Shown here piece after piece: positions 34,411 to 43,159 of a stretch of 64,000 nucleotides of DNA. The stretch lies in the NCBI GenBank assembly GCA_021816455.1, contig JAKAXU010000015.1, positions 1-64,000 on the forward strand, written 5' to 3'. A program made the position numbers and the translations under genes. How positions within the stretch are numbered: the first letter of the stretch is position 1; each line of letters opens with the position of its first letter. Below the pieces are notes generated by a model. The model saw only the letters and a list, made by a program, of their open reading frames with translations, did no database searches and was not told where the DNA came from. This stretch comes from Acidobacteriota bacterium (GTDB taxonomy: Bacteria > Acidobacteriota > Terriglobia > Terriglobales > Acidobacteriaceae).

Positions 34411-35361
34411 TCAGCGTGCTCCTGCCAATGCTCCGGCCACTGCGCTTGCCAGGCCGGAGAGTTTGTCGGGGATTTCGGATGCAGCGGGAATTACGGTCAG
34501 ATCCAGGATCGGTTCCACGGTATGAGAGATGCCCTCAAGAATGGAGGCAAAGTCGGACCCCGGCAAGGAGCCGGCGTACAGAATCCGACTCGGTGCCGCG
34601 CGCAGCGTGTCCTCAAAGAAAGCGCAGGCTACGGCTACGGCGCGCTGAATCTCCGACGCTTGAGCCGCTGTTTCCGCAGGCAGATCATTGGTGCGATACA
34701 GCAGATAATCGGAGCCGGAGACGATGGCAATCGTCAGGCTGCAAGTGCTGTGAAAGACCATCAACTCGGCCTGTTGGCTATGCTGCGGACAAAGCGCGGC
34801 CAGCGATGCGGGCAGAATGACTCCAGGCTCCAGTCCGGCGGCGCGCGCCAGGCTCTCGTATTCATCCCGCACCGCGCCAGGCATCAGGATCGCAACGATC
34901 TTCCACGGTGTTTCCGTGCGTGCCGAACCTTCACTCAGAGTCTGATAGCTGAGCGCTGCGTGCTCGACGTCGAAAGAAACGGATTTTCGCAGGCGGAAGC
35001 GCAGGATGGGAAGAGCTTCATCACGTCGCGTTGGAAAGGTGTCGAAGTCCAGCAGAAACAGCCTCACGCTTGCATCGGGAACGATGAGTGTTGCTGCCCG
35101 TCCTCGTAGCTCAATGCGCCCCATCGCGCTGCGCAGTGCACTCACGATCTCTTCCCGCTGCGTCAGATTTGCTTCGGTGATCCCGGGACGTATCAGTCCC
35201 GCATCCAGGGTCGAGGCTGCAAAGTGTGCGGGATCGGCTTGCGTGGCAGCCGTTCCAAGCACCAGACCCTCCGGAGCAAACGCAACGGCGAGCGGCGGAC
35301 GCAGGCCCGCAGAAGCGGCGCGCAACGCAGACAAGGAGAACGGAATCGAACGTGGACTCAC
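34411..35361 (-). CDS. pilM: PilM-like actin-fold pilus assembly protein
   Basis: 316 residues without membrane segments, in the PilM position ahead of pilN. Sequence is divergent: LAVAFAPEGLVLGTA at the start resembles an actin-fold phosphate loop, and RFRLRKSVSFDVEHAALSYQTL matches the region where PilM/GspL proteins read '..R.E.....P......Y'. SLTIAIVSGSDYLLYRTNDLP is the second actin-like hairpin. PilM sits on the cytoplasmic face and binds PilN. The gene overlaps the pilB stop by one base. Confidence 0.7.
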   Translation of the reverse strand: MSPRSIPFSLSALRAASAGLRPPLAVAFAPEGLVLGTAATQADPAHFAASTLDAGLIRPGITEANLTQREEIVSALRSAMGRIELRGRAATLIVPDASVRLFLLDFDTFPTRRDEALPILRFRLRKSVSFDVEHAALSYQTLSEGSARTETPWKIVAILMPGAVRDEYESLARAAGLEPGVILPASLAALCPQHSQQAELMVFHSTCSLTIAIVSGSDYLLYRTNDLPAETAAQASEIQRAVAVACAFFEDTLRAAPSRILYAGSLPGSDFASILEGISHTVEPILDLTVIPAASEIPDKLSGLASAVAGALAGAR

Positions 35362-37037
35362 TAGCGCGAAGCCTCAATGAAGGTGACTTTGTTAATTTCT
35401 TTAAGCGTGGTGAAGCCGCGTCGCACGCGATCCAGTGCCGACTCACGCAAAAAGCTCATCCCCTCGCGCTGGGCCTGACGCCGTACCTCGGAGGTCGGTT
35501 TCTTTTCGAGAATCAATTCGCGAATTGTATCCGTCAGGTCCAGCAGTTCATGGATCGCCGTCCTGCCGCGATAACCCGTGCCGCCACATTCGATACAGCC
35601 CGCGCCCTCGTGAAATTCAAAATTGCGCCACTCGTCCGGGTCCAGTCCGCTTTGAATCAGTTCCTCCTCGGTATGGTGCACCGTGACTGCGCAATGGGAA
35701 CAGATCGTGCGTACCAGCCGCTGCGCCAGAATGCAGTTCAAGGCGGAGACGAAGTTGTAGGCTTCGACGCCCATGTTCAGGAAGCGTCCCAGCACATCCA
35801 CTACGTTATTGGCATGCACCGTCGTAAAGACCAGATGGCCCGTAAGCGCGGAGTTGATAGCGATTTGCGCGGTCTCGGCGTCGCGGATCTCACCGACCAG
35901 AATTTTATCGGGATCGTGTCGCAGGATGGATCGCAGGCCGCGCGCAAAGGTCAATCCCTTTTTCTCATTGACGGGAATCTGAGTGATGCCGCGGATCTGA
36001 TACTCAACCGGATCTTCGATGGTAATGATTTTTTCCTCGTCGCTTTTGATCTCGTTGAGAGCGGCGTAAAGCGTGGTTGTCTTGCCGGATCCGGTTGGAC
36101 CGGTGACGAGCACCATGCCGTATGGCTCGCGAATATAGCGGCGAAAACGGCGCAAATCTTCTTCTGCAAAACCGACCACTTCCAGCGTCAGATTCCTGAA
36201 TTTTTCGCTCATCGACTCCTTGTCGAGCACGCGCAGCACGGCGTTTTCTCCATGTACTGTGGGCATGATCGAGACGCGGAAATCAATCAGTCGGCCTTTG
36301 TAACGTACGCGGAAACGGCCGTCCTGCGGCACGCGCCGCTCGGCGATGTCCAATTCACTCATGATCTTGATGCGAGAAAGGATTGTCGAATGATGCTCGC
36401 GCGCAATCGGTGCCATCGCAGGCTGTAGCACGCCGTCGATGCGGTACTTGACCAGCAGCGAGTCGTCGTAGGTTTCAATGTGAACATCCGAAGCGCGCCG
36501 TTCGAGCGCGGTGAAAATCGTTGTATCCACGAGGCGGATGATAGGGCTGAGATCCTCGTCGGATGCGAGTTTTTCGATCGAGATGCTTTCGTCGGGATTT
36601 TCCTCGCTGGAGATGACATCGAAGGTCAGCCCTTCACTGGCTTCGTCGAGAACGCGCTGCGACTGCTCGGTCTTCTTGAGCAGATCGTTGATCTGGGAAA
36701 GCGTGGCTACGCGCGGCTCAATGCGGCAGCCTAACAGACCGGCAATTTCATCCAGAACCATCAGCCGTGAAGGATCGCTGACGGCGATGACCAATGTTCC
36801 GTCGCGCTGCTCCAGCGGTACAAAGTTATAGCGAAACATCAGATCAACGGGAACTGTGCGCAGCAGGTCATGTTGAATTTTGAAGTGCTTAAGGTCGGCG
36901 AATTCTGCGCGGTAGCGGCGCGCCAGCTTCTCAGCCCAAGCGCGTTCATCGGGTGAGTCCAGAGTCGGAGTCGCCTGCGCTGGAATCGCTGGCTGACTGC
37001 CATTGTGGGCCTCGGGAGGGATTATGGTCTCGGTCAT
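35361..37037 (-). CDS. pilB: Type IV pilus/type II secretion assembly ATPase (PilB/GspE)
   Basis: 558 residues from the ATG at 37037. An N-terminal MshEN-like domain (HDLLRTVPVDLMFRYNFVPLEQRDG) is followed by the ATPase core: Walker A GPTGSGKTTTLYAALN, an Asp box (TIEDPVEYQI), LVGEIRDAETAQIA (Walker B), GHLVFTTVHANN (His box), and the zinc tetracysteine CSHC...CIECGGTGYRGR. These hexameric ATPases drive pilin polymerisation. Whether the system makes pili or secretes proteins cannot be settled here. The retraction ATPase PilT is not in the window. Confidence 0.92.
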   Translation of the reverse strand: MTETIIPPEAHNGSQPAIPAQATPTLDSPDERAWAEKLARRYRAEFADLKHFKIQHDLLRTVPVDLMFRYNFVPLEQRDGTLVIAVSDPSRLMVLDEIAGLLGCRIEPRVATLSQINDLLKKTEQSQRVLDEASEGLTFDVISSEENPDESISIEKLASDEDLSPIIRLVDTTIFTALERRASDVHIETYDDSLLVKYRIDGVLQPAMAPIAREHHSTILSRIKIMSELDIAERRVPQDGRFRVRYKGRLIDFRVSIMPTVHGENAVLRVLDKESMSEKFRNLTLEVVGFAEEDLRRFRRYIREPYGMVLVTGPTGSGKTTTLYAALNEIKSDEEKIITIEDPVEYQIRGITQIPVNEKKGLTFARGLRSILRHDPDKILVGEIRDAETAQIAINSALTGHLVFTTVHANNVVDVLGRFLNMGVEAYNFVSALNCILAQRLVRTICSHCAVTVHHTEEELIQSGLDPDEWRNFEFHEGAGCIECGGTGYRGRTAIHELLDLTDTIRELILEKKPTSEVRRQAQREGMSFLRESALDRVRRGFTTLKEINKVTFIEASR

Positions 37038-37047
37038 GGGTATCTCG

Positions 37048-38247
37048 CTAATGAGAGAACTGCTGGATTTGGCCGAGAGAGAAGATCGGCAGGTACAGCG
37101 CGATGAGAATGATGACGACGAATACACCCATGACCAGCAGGATGACCGGTTCGATAAGCGCCATGGCTGCAGTGAGGTTGGTCTCCACATCCTCTTCGAA
37201 AAACTCAGAGACGGAGTTGAGCATCTGAGGCAGCGCTCCGGTCTGCTCGCCGACGGAGATCATCTCAATGGCTACGCCGGGGAAGACACCCGTGGCCTGC
37301 AGGGAATCCGCAAGGTTCTTGCCTTCGCGCACGGATGTAACTGCAGAAAACACTGCTTTGGCGATGCGGTTGGAAGCGATGGAGCGAGCAGCGGTTTCCA
37401 GCGACGGAACCAGCGGCAGGCCGCCCGTCAAAAGGGTGGAAAGCGTTCGCCCGAAGAGCGCAACCTGATACTTGATCCAGATTTTACCGAAAATCGGCAG
37501 GCGGATGCGAACGGTGTCCACCAGATCGCGACCGGTTTCCGTCCGAGCATAGCGCCGTGCGCCAAAGCCAAGCAGAATGAGCGCCAGTCCAACCCATGGT
37601 CCTCGATTCTGCGCCTCTTTGCCGAAGGCAAGCAACTCGACGGTGAGCCAGGGAAGATGCGATCCCATCTGGTCGTAGAGTGTGGCAAAGCTCGGCACGA
37701 CGTAGGTGATGAGGAAAATGAACAGCGCAACCACGATGCAGACCAGTACTGTTGGATAAATCAGCGAGGCCGTCAGTTTCTTCCGGAAGGTGAGCGAGAT
37801 ACGCTGAAAGCTGACGTAGCGATCCAGCACTTCCTGGAGATTGCCTGAGCGCTCGCCGGCAAGCAGTGTCGTCGTATACATCACCGGAAACGCGCCCTGG
37901 GCTTCAAAAGCAGAAGAAAGCGCTTCGCCGGTTTTCACGCGATCCGTCACATTCAGCAGTTGCCCGGCAAAGTTAGGATTACGCTGATTCTTGGCCAGCA
38001 TCTCCAGCGAGCCGTGGATGGGAAGTCCCGCCCGGATAAGAGTGAGAAACTGCTGATTGAAGATGAGAAACGGCTCAAGTTTCGTCTTTTTCTTACGCCC
38101 CGCGAATCCGCCCTTCGGATGCACGTGAAAGACATGATATCCGGCGTGGACAAAACGCTGGCGCAACTCCTCGGCTGAGGCAGCGACATGCGTCTGCTCT
38201 TGAACGCGACCGCGCTCATCCGCCAGCTTGATAACAAATTCCGCCAT
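37048..38247 (-). CDS. pilC: Type IV pilus inner-membrane platform protein (PilC/GspF)
   Basis: 399 residues with two GspF domains. The first contains FNQQFLTLIRAGLPIHGSLEML and TLLAGERSGNLQEVLDRY, then a membrane helix pair (VLVCIVVALFIFLITYVVPSF); the second repeats the pattern (LFGRTLSTLLTGGLPLVPSLET; MISVGEQTGALPQMLNSV) and ends with a helix (PVILLVMGVFVVIILIALYLPIF). This is the membrane hub that contacts PilB. It is the first gene of the pilus operon, 116 bases downstream of ribE on the same strand. Confidence 0.92.
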   Translation of the reverse strand: MAEFVIKLADERGRVQEQTHVAASAEELRQRFVHAGYHVFHVHPKGGFAGRKKKTKLEPFLIFNQQFLTLIRAGLPIHGSLEMLAKNQRNPNFAGQLLNVTDRVKTGEALSSAFEAQGAFPVMYTTTLLAGERSGNLQEVLDRYVSFQRISLTFRKKLTASLIYPTVLVCIVVALFIFLITYVVPSFATLYDQMGSHLPWLTVELLAFGKEAQNRGPWVGLALILLGFGARRYARTETGRDLVDTVRIRLPIFGKIWIKYQVALFGRTLSTLLTGGLPLVPSLETAARSIASNRIAKAVFSAVTSVREGKNLADSLQATGVFPGVAIEMISVGEQTGALPQMLNSVSEFFEEDVETNLTAAMALIEPVILLVMGVFVVIILIALYLPIFSLGQIQQFSH

Positions 38248-38363
38248 AGATTCCGTCTATCGCAAGGGTATCAGTTTTCCTGCACTTCGCCCTCATTTTA
38301 AGGACGCAACCGCTGGACGGAACGCTCAGGGAGCGAATCGGATCGTCGGCATCAAGGCTTGGA

Positions 38364-39041
38364 TCAAAACCCGTTGGCGACCAGCCAGGATTCCGTCAGG
38401 TCATAATCGGGTATTTGCTCCTGTTGCGCTGCAGACTTAATCAGAATGTCGGCTTCCAGATTGACCGGCGCCCCGGGAGCGAGAGCGTGCAAATTCGTTC
38501 GTGCCCACGTCAATGGCAAGACAGCAATTTCAATCGTTGCGCCACCCTGAGGAATGTCGGTTGCGGCAATCGTCAGGCTGATGCCTTCGATGGCAATGGA
38601 GCCTTTGGGGATGATGTATCGGTGCAGGTTCTTCGGCACATGTACCGTCATTCGCCAGTCCGTCCGGGCTGGATCAAAGTCAGGGCTTGCCTGTGCGTGG
38701 ACTGGAATCAGCGAAACCAGAGTACCTGTGCCATCCACGTGTCCCTGGACGATGTGACCGCCCAGCGGGGCGCCGGCGACGGTGGGCATCTCCAGGTTGA
38801 CCAATGCGCCCGGTTCTAAATGAGCGAGCGTGGTGAGCGCCAGAGTTTCGGCGGCCAGATCGGCGTGGAAGTACTGCGCATTCACCTCAAGAGCTGTGAG
38901 GCAAACGCCGGAAACAGCGAGCGAGTCGCCCTCGCGCAGCCTTCCCGCGATGCCCGGACAATCCACCGTCAGCCTCTGTACGGCTCCGTGCGGCTTCAGG
39001 CTGGCGATACGTCCGGTTTGCTCGATGATTCCGGTGAACAT
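38364..39041 (-). CDS. ribE: Riboflavin synthase alpha chain
   Basis: 225 residues with the diagnostic start MFTGIIEQTGRI and the internal repeat of lumazine-binding domains (GDSLAVSGVCLTAL in the first, KGSIAIEGISLTIA in the second). It dismutates two 6,7-dimethyl-8-ribityllumazine molecules to riboflavin. It lies 15 bases downstream of ribD, forming a rib pair. ribA/ribB and ribH are not adjacent. The C-terminus lies 116 bases from the pilus operon. Confidence 0.93.
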   Translation of the reverse strand: MFTGIIEQTGRIASLKPHGAVQRLTVDCPGIAGRLREGDSLAVSGVCLTALEVNAQYFHADLAAETLALTTLAHLEPGALVNLEMPTVAGAPLGGHIVQGHVDGTGTLVSLIPVHAQASPDFDPARTDWRMTVHVPKNLHRYIIPKGSIAIEGISLTIAATDIPQGGATIEIAVLPLTWARTNLHALAPGAPVNLEADILIKSAAQQEQIPDYDLTESWLVANGF

Positions 39042-39056
39042 GTCTTCAGTGTATCG

Positions 39057-40217
39057 TCACGACAGAGTGTACGGCCACGGATCGCGCAGCAGCGCACGGA
39101 GACGCAGATCGGGGCCGCAGCGGGTCCAGGTGGATTGCGGAAATACCGTTGGCTTGGCAAGAGCGTTCCAGGCTGGGCGCGCTTCGTCGCCGAAGATCCA
39201 CGGCGCCATAAAACACTCCAGCCGATCCACATGGCCTCCTGAGAGCAGTGCGGAATTGAGTGCGCTGCCACACTCCGTCATCACACTGAGAATCTGCTCA
39301 GAGCCGAGAAGCTCAAGCACTGTATCCAGCGGCAGTCTGCCGTCAGCGGCGGGTGAAAACTGCTCCACGCGCAACCCAAGATGGCGCAATCTCGCGATGC
39401 GACTCTCATCTCGACTTATCGTGCACAGGAGGACGTCGTCCTTCGCTGTTTGCACAATTTTCGATTGCAGAGGGATGCGTAGTGCAGAGTCCAGAACGAC
39501 GCGCAGCAGAGTGCGCCGACGCGACAGCCTGCTGCGATCCGTCAGTCCCGGATCGTCGGCCAGAATCGTTCCAATGCCTGTCATCACAGCATCCGCTTCG
39601 TGACGCATTCGCTGCACCTCGGCGCGTGAAGCCTCGGAGGTAATCCAATAGGGTTGCGGCTGTTCCTGCTGCATGGCGGAGCGCGTTGGTGCGATTCGCC
39701 CATCGACTGTCATAGCGACCTTGAGGGTCACAAACGGCAGCAGATTTTGTATCCATCGAGCAAAAGAGTCGTTCACACGATGCGCTTCTTCCTGCAACAC
39801 ACCGCACTTGACCTCGATGCCCGCTTCGCGCAGCATGCGAATTCCATCTCCGGCAACGAGCGGATTCGGATCCGCGCTCGCCACCACGACGCGAGCCACT
39901 CCAGCGTCGATCAACGACAGCGCGCACGGCCCTGTCCGTCCGGTATGGCTGCACGGCTCCAGAGTTACATAAGCCGTAGCCCCGCGTGCCCGGCTACCCG
40001 CGTGGCGCAGTGCAACAATCTCCGCGTGATCGCGCTGCGCGTACTCATGCCATCCTTCGCCAACAGCGCGGCCCTCCGGACCTATGAGGACACATCCCAC
40101 CTGCGGATTCGGCGAAGCGAGTCCGGTTCCGCGACAGGCCAGCTCCAGCGCATACCGCATCCAGCGACAATCTGTGTCGCTGTAGTGCCTTGACGAGTCC
40201 TGCGGATCGTTGCTCAT
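39057..40217 (-). CDS. ribD: Bifunctional riboflavin deaminase/reductase RibD
   Basis: 386 residues. The N-terminal deaminase domain has the zinc site HAEIVALRHAG and EPCSHTGRTGPC; the C-terminal reductase domain starts at LPFVTLKVAMTVDGRIAP and has ADDPGLTDR. It carries out deamination and side-chain reduction after GTP cyclohydrolase II. It lies between ftsY and ribE with short gaps on one strand. No FMN riboswitch is visible upstream, as ftsY abuts it. Confidence 0.93.
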   Translation of the reverse strand: MSNDPQDSSRHYSDTDCRWMRYALELACRGTGLASPNPQVGCVLIGPEGRAVGEGWHEYAQRDHAEIVALRHAGSRARGATAYVTLEPCSHTGRTGPCALSLIDAGVARVVVASADPNPLVAGDGIRMLREAGIEVKCGVLQEEAHRVNDSFARWIQNLLPFVTLKVAMTVDGRIAPTRSAMQQEQPQPYWITSEASRAEVQRMRHEADAVMTGIGTILADDPGLTDRSRLSRRRTLLRVVLDSALRIPLQSKIVQTAKDDVLLCTISRDESRIARLRHLGLRVEQFSPAADGRLPLDTVLELLGSEQILSVMTECGSALNSALLSGGHVDRLECFMAPWIFGDEARPAWNALAKPTVFPQSTWTRCGPDLRLRALLRDPWPYTLS

Positions 40218-40234
40218 GATTGCAAAGAAAAATT

Positions 40235-41251
40235 TTAGGCTGCTGTTTCGCCCAGCAGAGAATCAACAAAGCTGCCCGCATCAAATGGCAAGAGGTCTTC
40301 AAGCTTCTCGCCCACGCCAACAAAGCGTACCGGAAGGTTCATCTCGCGCGCGATGGCTACTGCGATCCCGCCTTTGGCTGTTCCATCCAGCTTGGTCAGC
40401 ACAATGCCCGTTACGCCGACAACCTCTGCGAAGAGTCGAGCCTGTTGCAGTCCGTTCTGGCCGGTGGTCGCATCCATGACCAGAAGAACCTCATGCGGTG
40501 CTCCGGGAATTATGCGTGCCGCAGTCCGCCGCATCTTGCCCAGTTCATCCATCAGCCCGCTTTTGGTATGTAGCCTGCCGGCAGTATCGACGATCAGCAG
40601 ATCGAGATTCCTCGTCTGGGCCGCATGGATCGAATCGAACAGGACGGCCGAAGGGTCGCCGCCCTGGCGTGTACGGATGAGTTCGACGCCGGAGCGCGCT
40701 GCCCACACCTCGAGCTGTTCAATGGCCGCCGCGCGAAATGTATCCGCCGCACAAAGCAAAACCGACTTGCCCTCGCTCCGATAGTAAGCGGCCAGTTTGC
40801 CGCTGGTCGTAGTCTTTCCGGTTCCATTCACACCTACCAGAAACACCACCCTGGGAGAAGCTTCCGCTGCGGTTTCGCCTGCCGGTGGTGAAAGCAGAAT
40901 TCCACGTAACTGCTCGCCCAGCAACTGCCGTAATTCGTTTCCGCTCTGGATTCCCTGCCTGCGGGCGCGGTCGCGCAAATCATGCAAAATGGCGGTTGTC
41001 GTCGCCAATCCCAGGTCGCTGGTCAGCAATGCGGCTTCCAATCGCTCCAACGCATCCTCGTCGACGGTACGAGTCATCGCCAGCACGTCATCCAGTTTGG
41101 CTGCCAACGATTCGCGCGTGCGCGAGACGGCCTGCTTCATGCGCGTGAAAAGTCCGTCGGATGTCACTTCCGGTTCCGGTGGAGCCTGCACCGCGGATTC
41201 CGTCGCAGTTTCAGACGCATTTCTCTTACTTCCAAACAAACGGGAGATCAT
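40235..41251 (-). CDS. ftsY: Signal recognition particle receptor FtsY
   Basis: 338 residues from the ATG at 41251 (MISRLFGSKRN). A short acidic N-terminal region precedes the NG domain: N domain helices, then GTPase motifs GVNGTGKTTTSGKLA, DTAGRLHTKSGLMDEL and TKLDGTAKGG. FtsY recruits SRP-ribosome complexes to the membrane for co-translational insertion. The longer open frame up to 41509 overlaps the zinc-ribbon gene and is discarded. ribD follows 17 bases downstream. Confidence 0.95.
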   Translation of the reverse strand: MISRLFGSKRNASETATESAVQAPPEPEVTSDGLFTRMKQAVSRTRESLAAKLDDVLAMTRTVDEDALERLEAALLTSDLGLATTTAILHDLRDRARRQGIQSGNELRQLLGEQLRGILLSPPAGETAAEASPRVVFLVGVNGTGKTTTSGKLAAYYRSEGKSVLLCAADTFRAAAIEQLEVWAARSGVELIRTRQGGDPSAVLFDSIHAAQTRNLDLLIVDTAGRLHTKSGLMDELGKMRRTAARIIPGAPHEVLLVMDATTGQNGLQQARLFAEVVGVTGIVLTKLDGTAKGGIAVAIAREMNLPVRFVGVGEKLEDLLPFDAGSFVDSLLGETAA

Positions 41252-41285
41252 AGGGATTCCTGGACGGACGTGCTCGACAGTTGCT

Positions 41286-41501
41286 TCAGGTTTCTTTCCG
41301 ATACAACAGGTCATACATTGCACGTCGCCGCGCCGCGTTGACCTCATGTTTGCTATCGACTGCAGACAGCATGGGATCGCTGCCTGCCGACACATCTTCT
41401 GGTTCGCTGCAGGCCGGACAGCGGTTGGCAAAGCCCGGTTTATCCGGTCGCAATTCAAACTCCTCGGAGCAAACCGCACAGATGCGAATCGGGAACGGCA
41501 T
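41286..41501 (-). CDS. Small zinc-ribbon protein upstream of ftsY
   Basis: 71 residues with two CxxC pairs (ICAVCSEEF and RCPACSEPE) spaced to bind one zinc, then a helical, basic C-terminus (AARRRAMYDLLYRKET). Similar short ribbons occur in many bacteria without known function. It ends 34 bases before ftsY on the same strand, so it is probably part of that operon. Its own upstream neighbour (41525-42745) is on the same strand, 23 bases away. Confidence 0.75.
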   Translation of the reverse strand: MPFPIRICAVCSEEFELRPDKPGFANRCPACSEPEDVSAGSDPMLSAVDSKHEVNAARRRAMYDLLYRKET

Positions 41502-41524
41502 ACGGACATTCTAGCGCAGTTGAA

Positions 41525-42745
41525 TTAAGGATTACTGCCTGGATTGCTGGGTACATGCGACGTCATGCCTCGCAGGAAAAACTCGCGCACAAAGTCTGTA
41601 CCAGCGTCTCCGGCAGTCTCCAGCGCACCGTTGATCAGGGTCAAGGAAAGACCTCGACTGGAGGGTGGATAGTAGAGATTCGAGATGGCCCCCGCTGTAA
41701 AGTTGCCAAGAACATGGGAGTAGTTGGGCTGCCAGCTTCCGTCGTCTGCTTTCGTAATGAGCGCCGTGGAAAGCGCATACAGCGCACGGGAAAAAACAGA
41801 TCCAGATCCTTTGTAGAAATAGCGTGGGTCCTGATGAAACAGCGATGGAAAGACAGCGCCTCCCAGCATTCTTCCGGTAAAGCTGTTTGCATAGGCTGCT
41901 CCATATCGCCGGCCGTAGCCCGCGCTTCCTTGTCCGTACCCCGGAAAGGTATCTCTAGCCTGCTCCACACCGGCAATTACTCCGGCACCAAGAAAAGTCA
42001 TAGGGTCGATCATCGATCGGAAGGCAAGCGCATATTTCTGTCGACTGAGCATCGGGGGCGCGTTCCAGTCAAAACTGCTGTAGAAATTTGGGAAAACTGA
42101 TAACACCCGTTGGTGGATCGCAATCTGAACCTGTTGCTCAGAAAGTGCTTGAGGGCTGCCGTCGACGCGAACCTCTGTAACCGTATTGGAGACAGGCAGA
42201 ACAACTCCGGAAAGGAGTTTGCTCTCCCCTGCGAGCAGATGAATGGAAGTCTGCGAATATACACCCCACCCTCCGCCTGTTACTCTCAGCGTGTAACTTC
42301 CAGGCGGAAGCTCGGAGAAAGAAAATTCACCGTCATTCCCTGAAATCTTCAGATACTCTTTCCCGTCTTCCGAAGACAGGGTGACCCGCGCGCCCTGGAT
42401 CACATCATGATTTGTATCTTCCACAGTTCCTGTGATCGAACCCATATCCGCAGTATTCGCACCAGCAGCAGGTGTGCTCTGGCTCCCGCCGGCGGTCTCC
42501 TGCTGCAACTGTGATGTTGGCGCATCGGGCAGTTCGAGGCTCGCATGCAAAAGGCGCTGCGGATTCTGGGCAATGAGAGACGCAGATGCAGCCATCAGCG
42601 AAAGAAGACAGATGTACTTCCAGATTGGAACGGGGCGAATCCGGATGGACGCGGACGAACAGAAGGCGTGACGCAGACTACCTTGAAACCGCAAACCGGA
42701 AAACAAAAGAATATCCCCCCTGATTGGAGTGCTTGAACAGGACAC
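41525..42745 (-). CDS. Exported carboxypeptidase-regulatory-like domain protein (acidobacterial type)
   Basis: The open frame gives 406 residues. Start is uncertain: a signal peptide-like stretch (IWKYICLLSLMAASASLIAQ) begins only around residue 41, so the true start may lie downstream of 42745. A carboxypeptidase-regulatory-like domain follows (GSITGTVEDTNHDVIQG, FSFSELPPGSYTLRVTG). The second half (FGR-like and aromatic-rich: GYGRRYGAAYANSFTGRMLGGAVFPSLFHQDPRYFYKG) is glycine- and aromatic-rich and looks like a membrane-associated beta domain. Probably an outer-membrane-associated protein; function unknown. Confidence 0.65.
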   Translation of the reverse strand: MSCSSTPIRGDILLFSGLRFQGSLRHAFCSSASIRIRPVPIWKYICLLSLMAASASLIAQNPQRLLHASLELPDAPTSQLQQETAGGSQSTPAAGANTADMGSITGTVEDTNHDVIQGARVTLSSEDGKEYLKISGNDGEFSFSELPPGSYTLRVTGGGWGVYSQTSIHLLAGESKLLSGVVLPVSNTVTEVRVDGSPQALSEQQVQIAIHQRVLSVFPNFYSSFDWNAPPMLSRQKYALAFRSMIDPMTFLGAGVIAGVEQARDTFPGYGQGSAGYGRRYGAAYANSFTGRMLGGAVFPSLFHQDPRYFYKGSGSVFSRALYALSTALITKADDGSWQPNYSHVLGNFTAGAISNLYYPPSSRGLSLTLINGALETAGDAGTDFVREFFLRGMTSHVPSNPGSNP

Positions 42746-43159
42746 TTGATTTTTCGTGTTTTGCCAGACGATCCCAGCCTATGCGACACATGGATATCCT
42801 GGCTAATCTAAAAGTGTAGACGCTGCGACGCCTTGAAAGTCATCGACGGCTCGATGATCTTTCTGTCATCTGTGGCAGAAGCATCCATATTCCGCGCGCG
42901 TATCATGTAACAGGCACCCGAAGATGTACCTTGTCTTGACGGCCTGCGATCATGCGGCAGCATCTCAGGTGAGATTCGGCGATCGGCTGTCCTCGCCCTG
43001 GATGTGCTCGCTTCTGCGGTTGTGCAGGAAACACGGGAACTGGATTTCGCTCGAGCTTCCGCGATGCTGGAGCAAACGATCAGCCTGTTTCTTGCATTTC
43101 CTGTGAGCAAAACAGACCGGATGAAGACCCAAGGAAAATTGAACCGGATCCGACAAAGC
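42746..43159. other. 414-base stretch without a supported gene
   Basis: It contains a perfect 18-base inverted repeat TCATCGA-cggc-TCGATGA (42840-42857). Several short open frames run over it on both strands but none has a family motif or good start. One plus-strand frame without a good start codon (43004-43171 from GTG) reads protein-like (AVVQETRELDFARASAMLEQ) but overlaps the end of gpsA; it may be a remnant. Promoter of the gene at 41525-42745 should lie here. Confidence 0.4.

Noticed and set aside
40200-40260. FMN riboswitch before ribD
   Set aside because: The ftsY stop is only 17 bases from the ribD start, leaving no room.
42924-43106. Plus-strand 60-codon frame in the same gap
   Set aside because: No ribosome site, cysteine-rich composition typical of chance frames.
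42808-43110. Minus-strand 100-codon frame between gpsA and the surface protein gene
   Set aside because: Serine/arginine-rich, no ribosome site and no recognisable fold.
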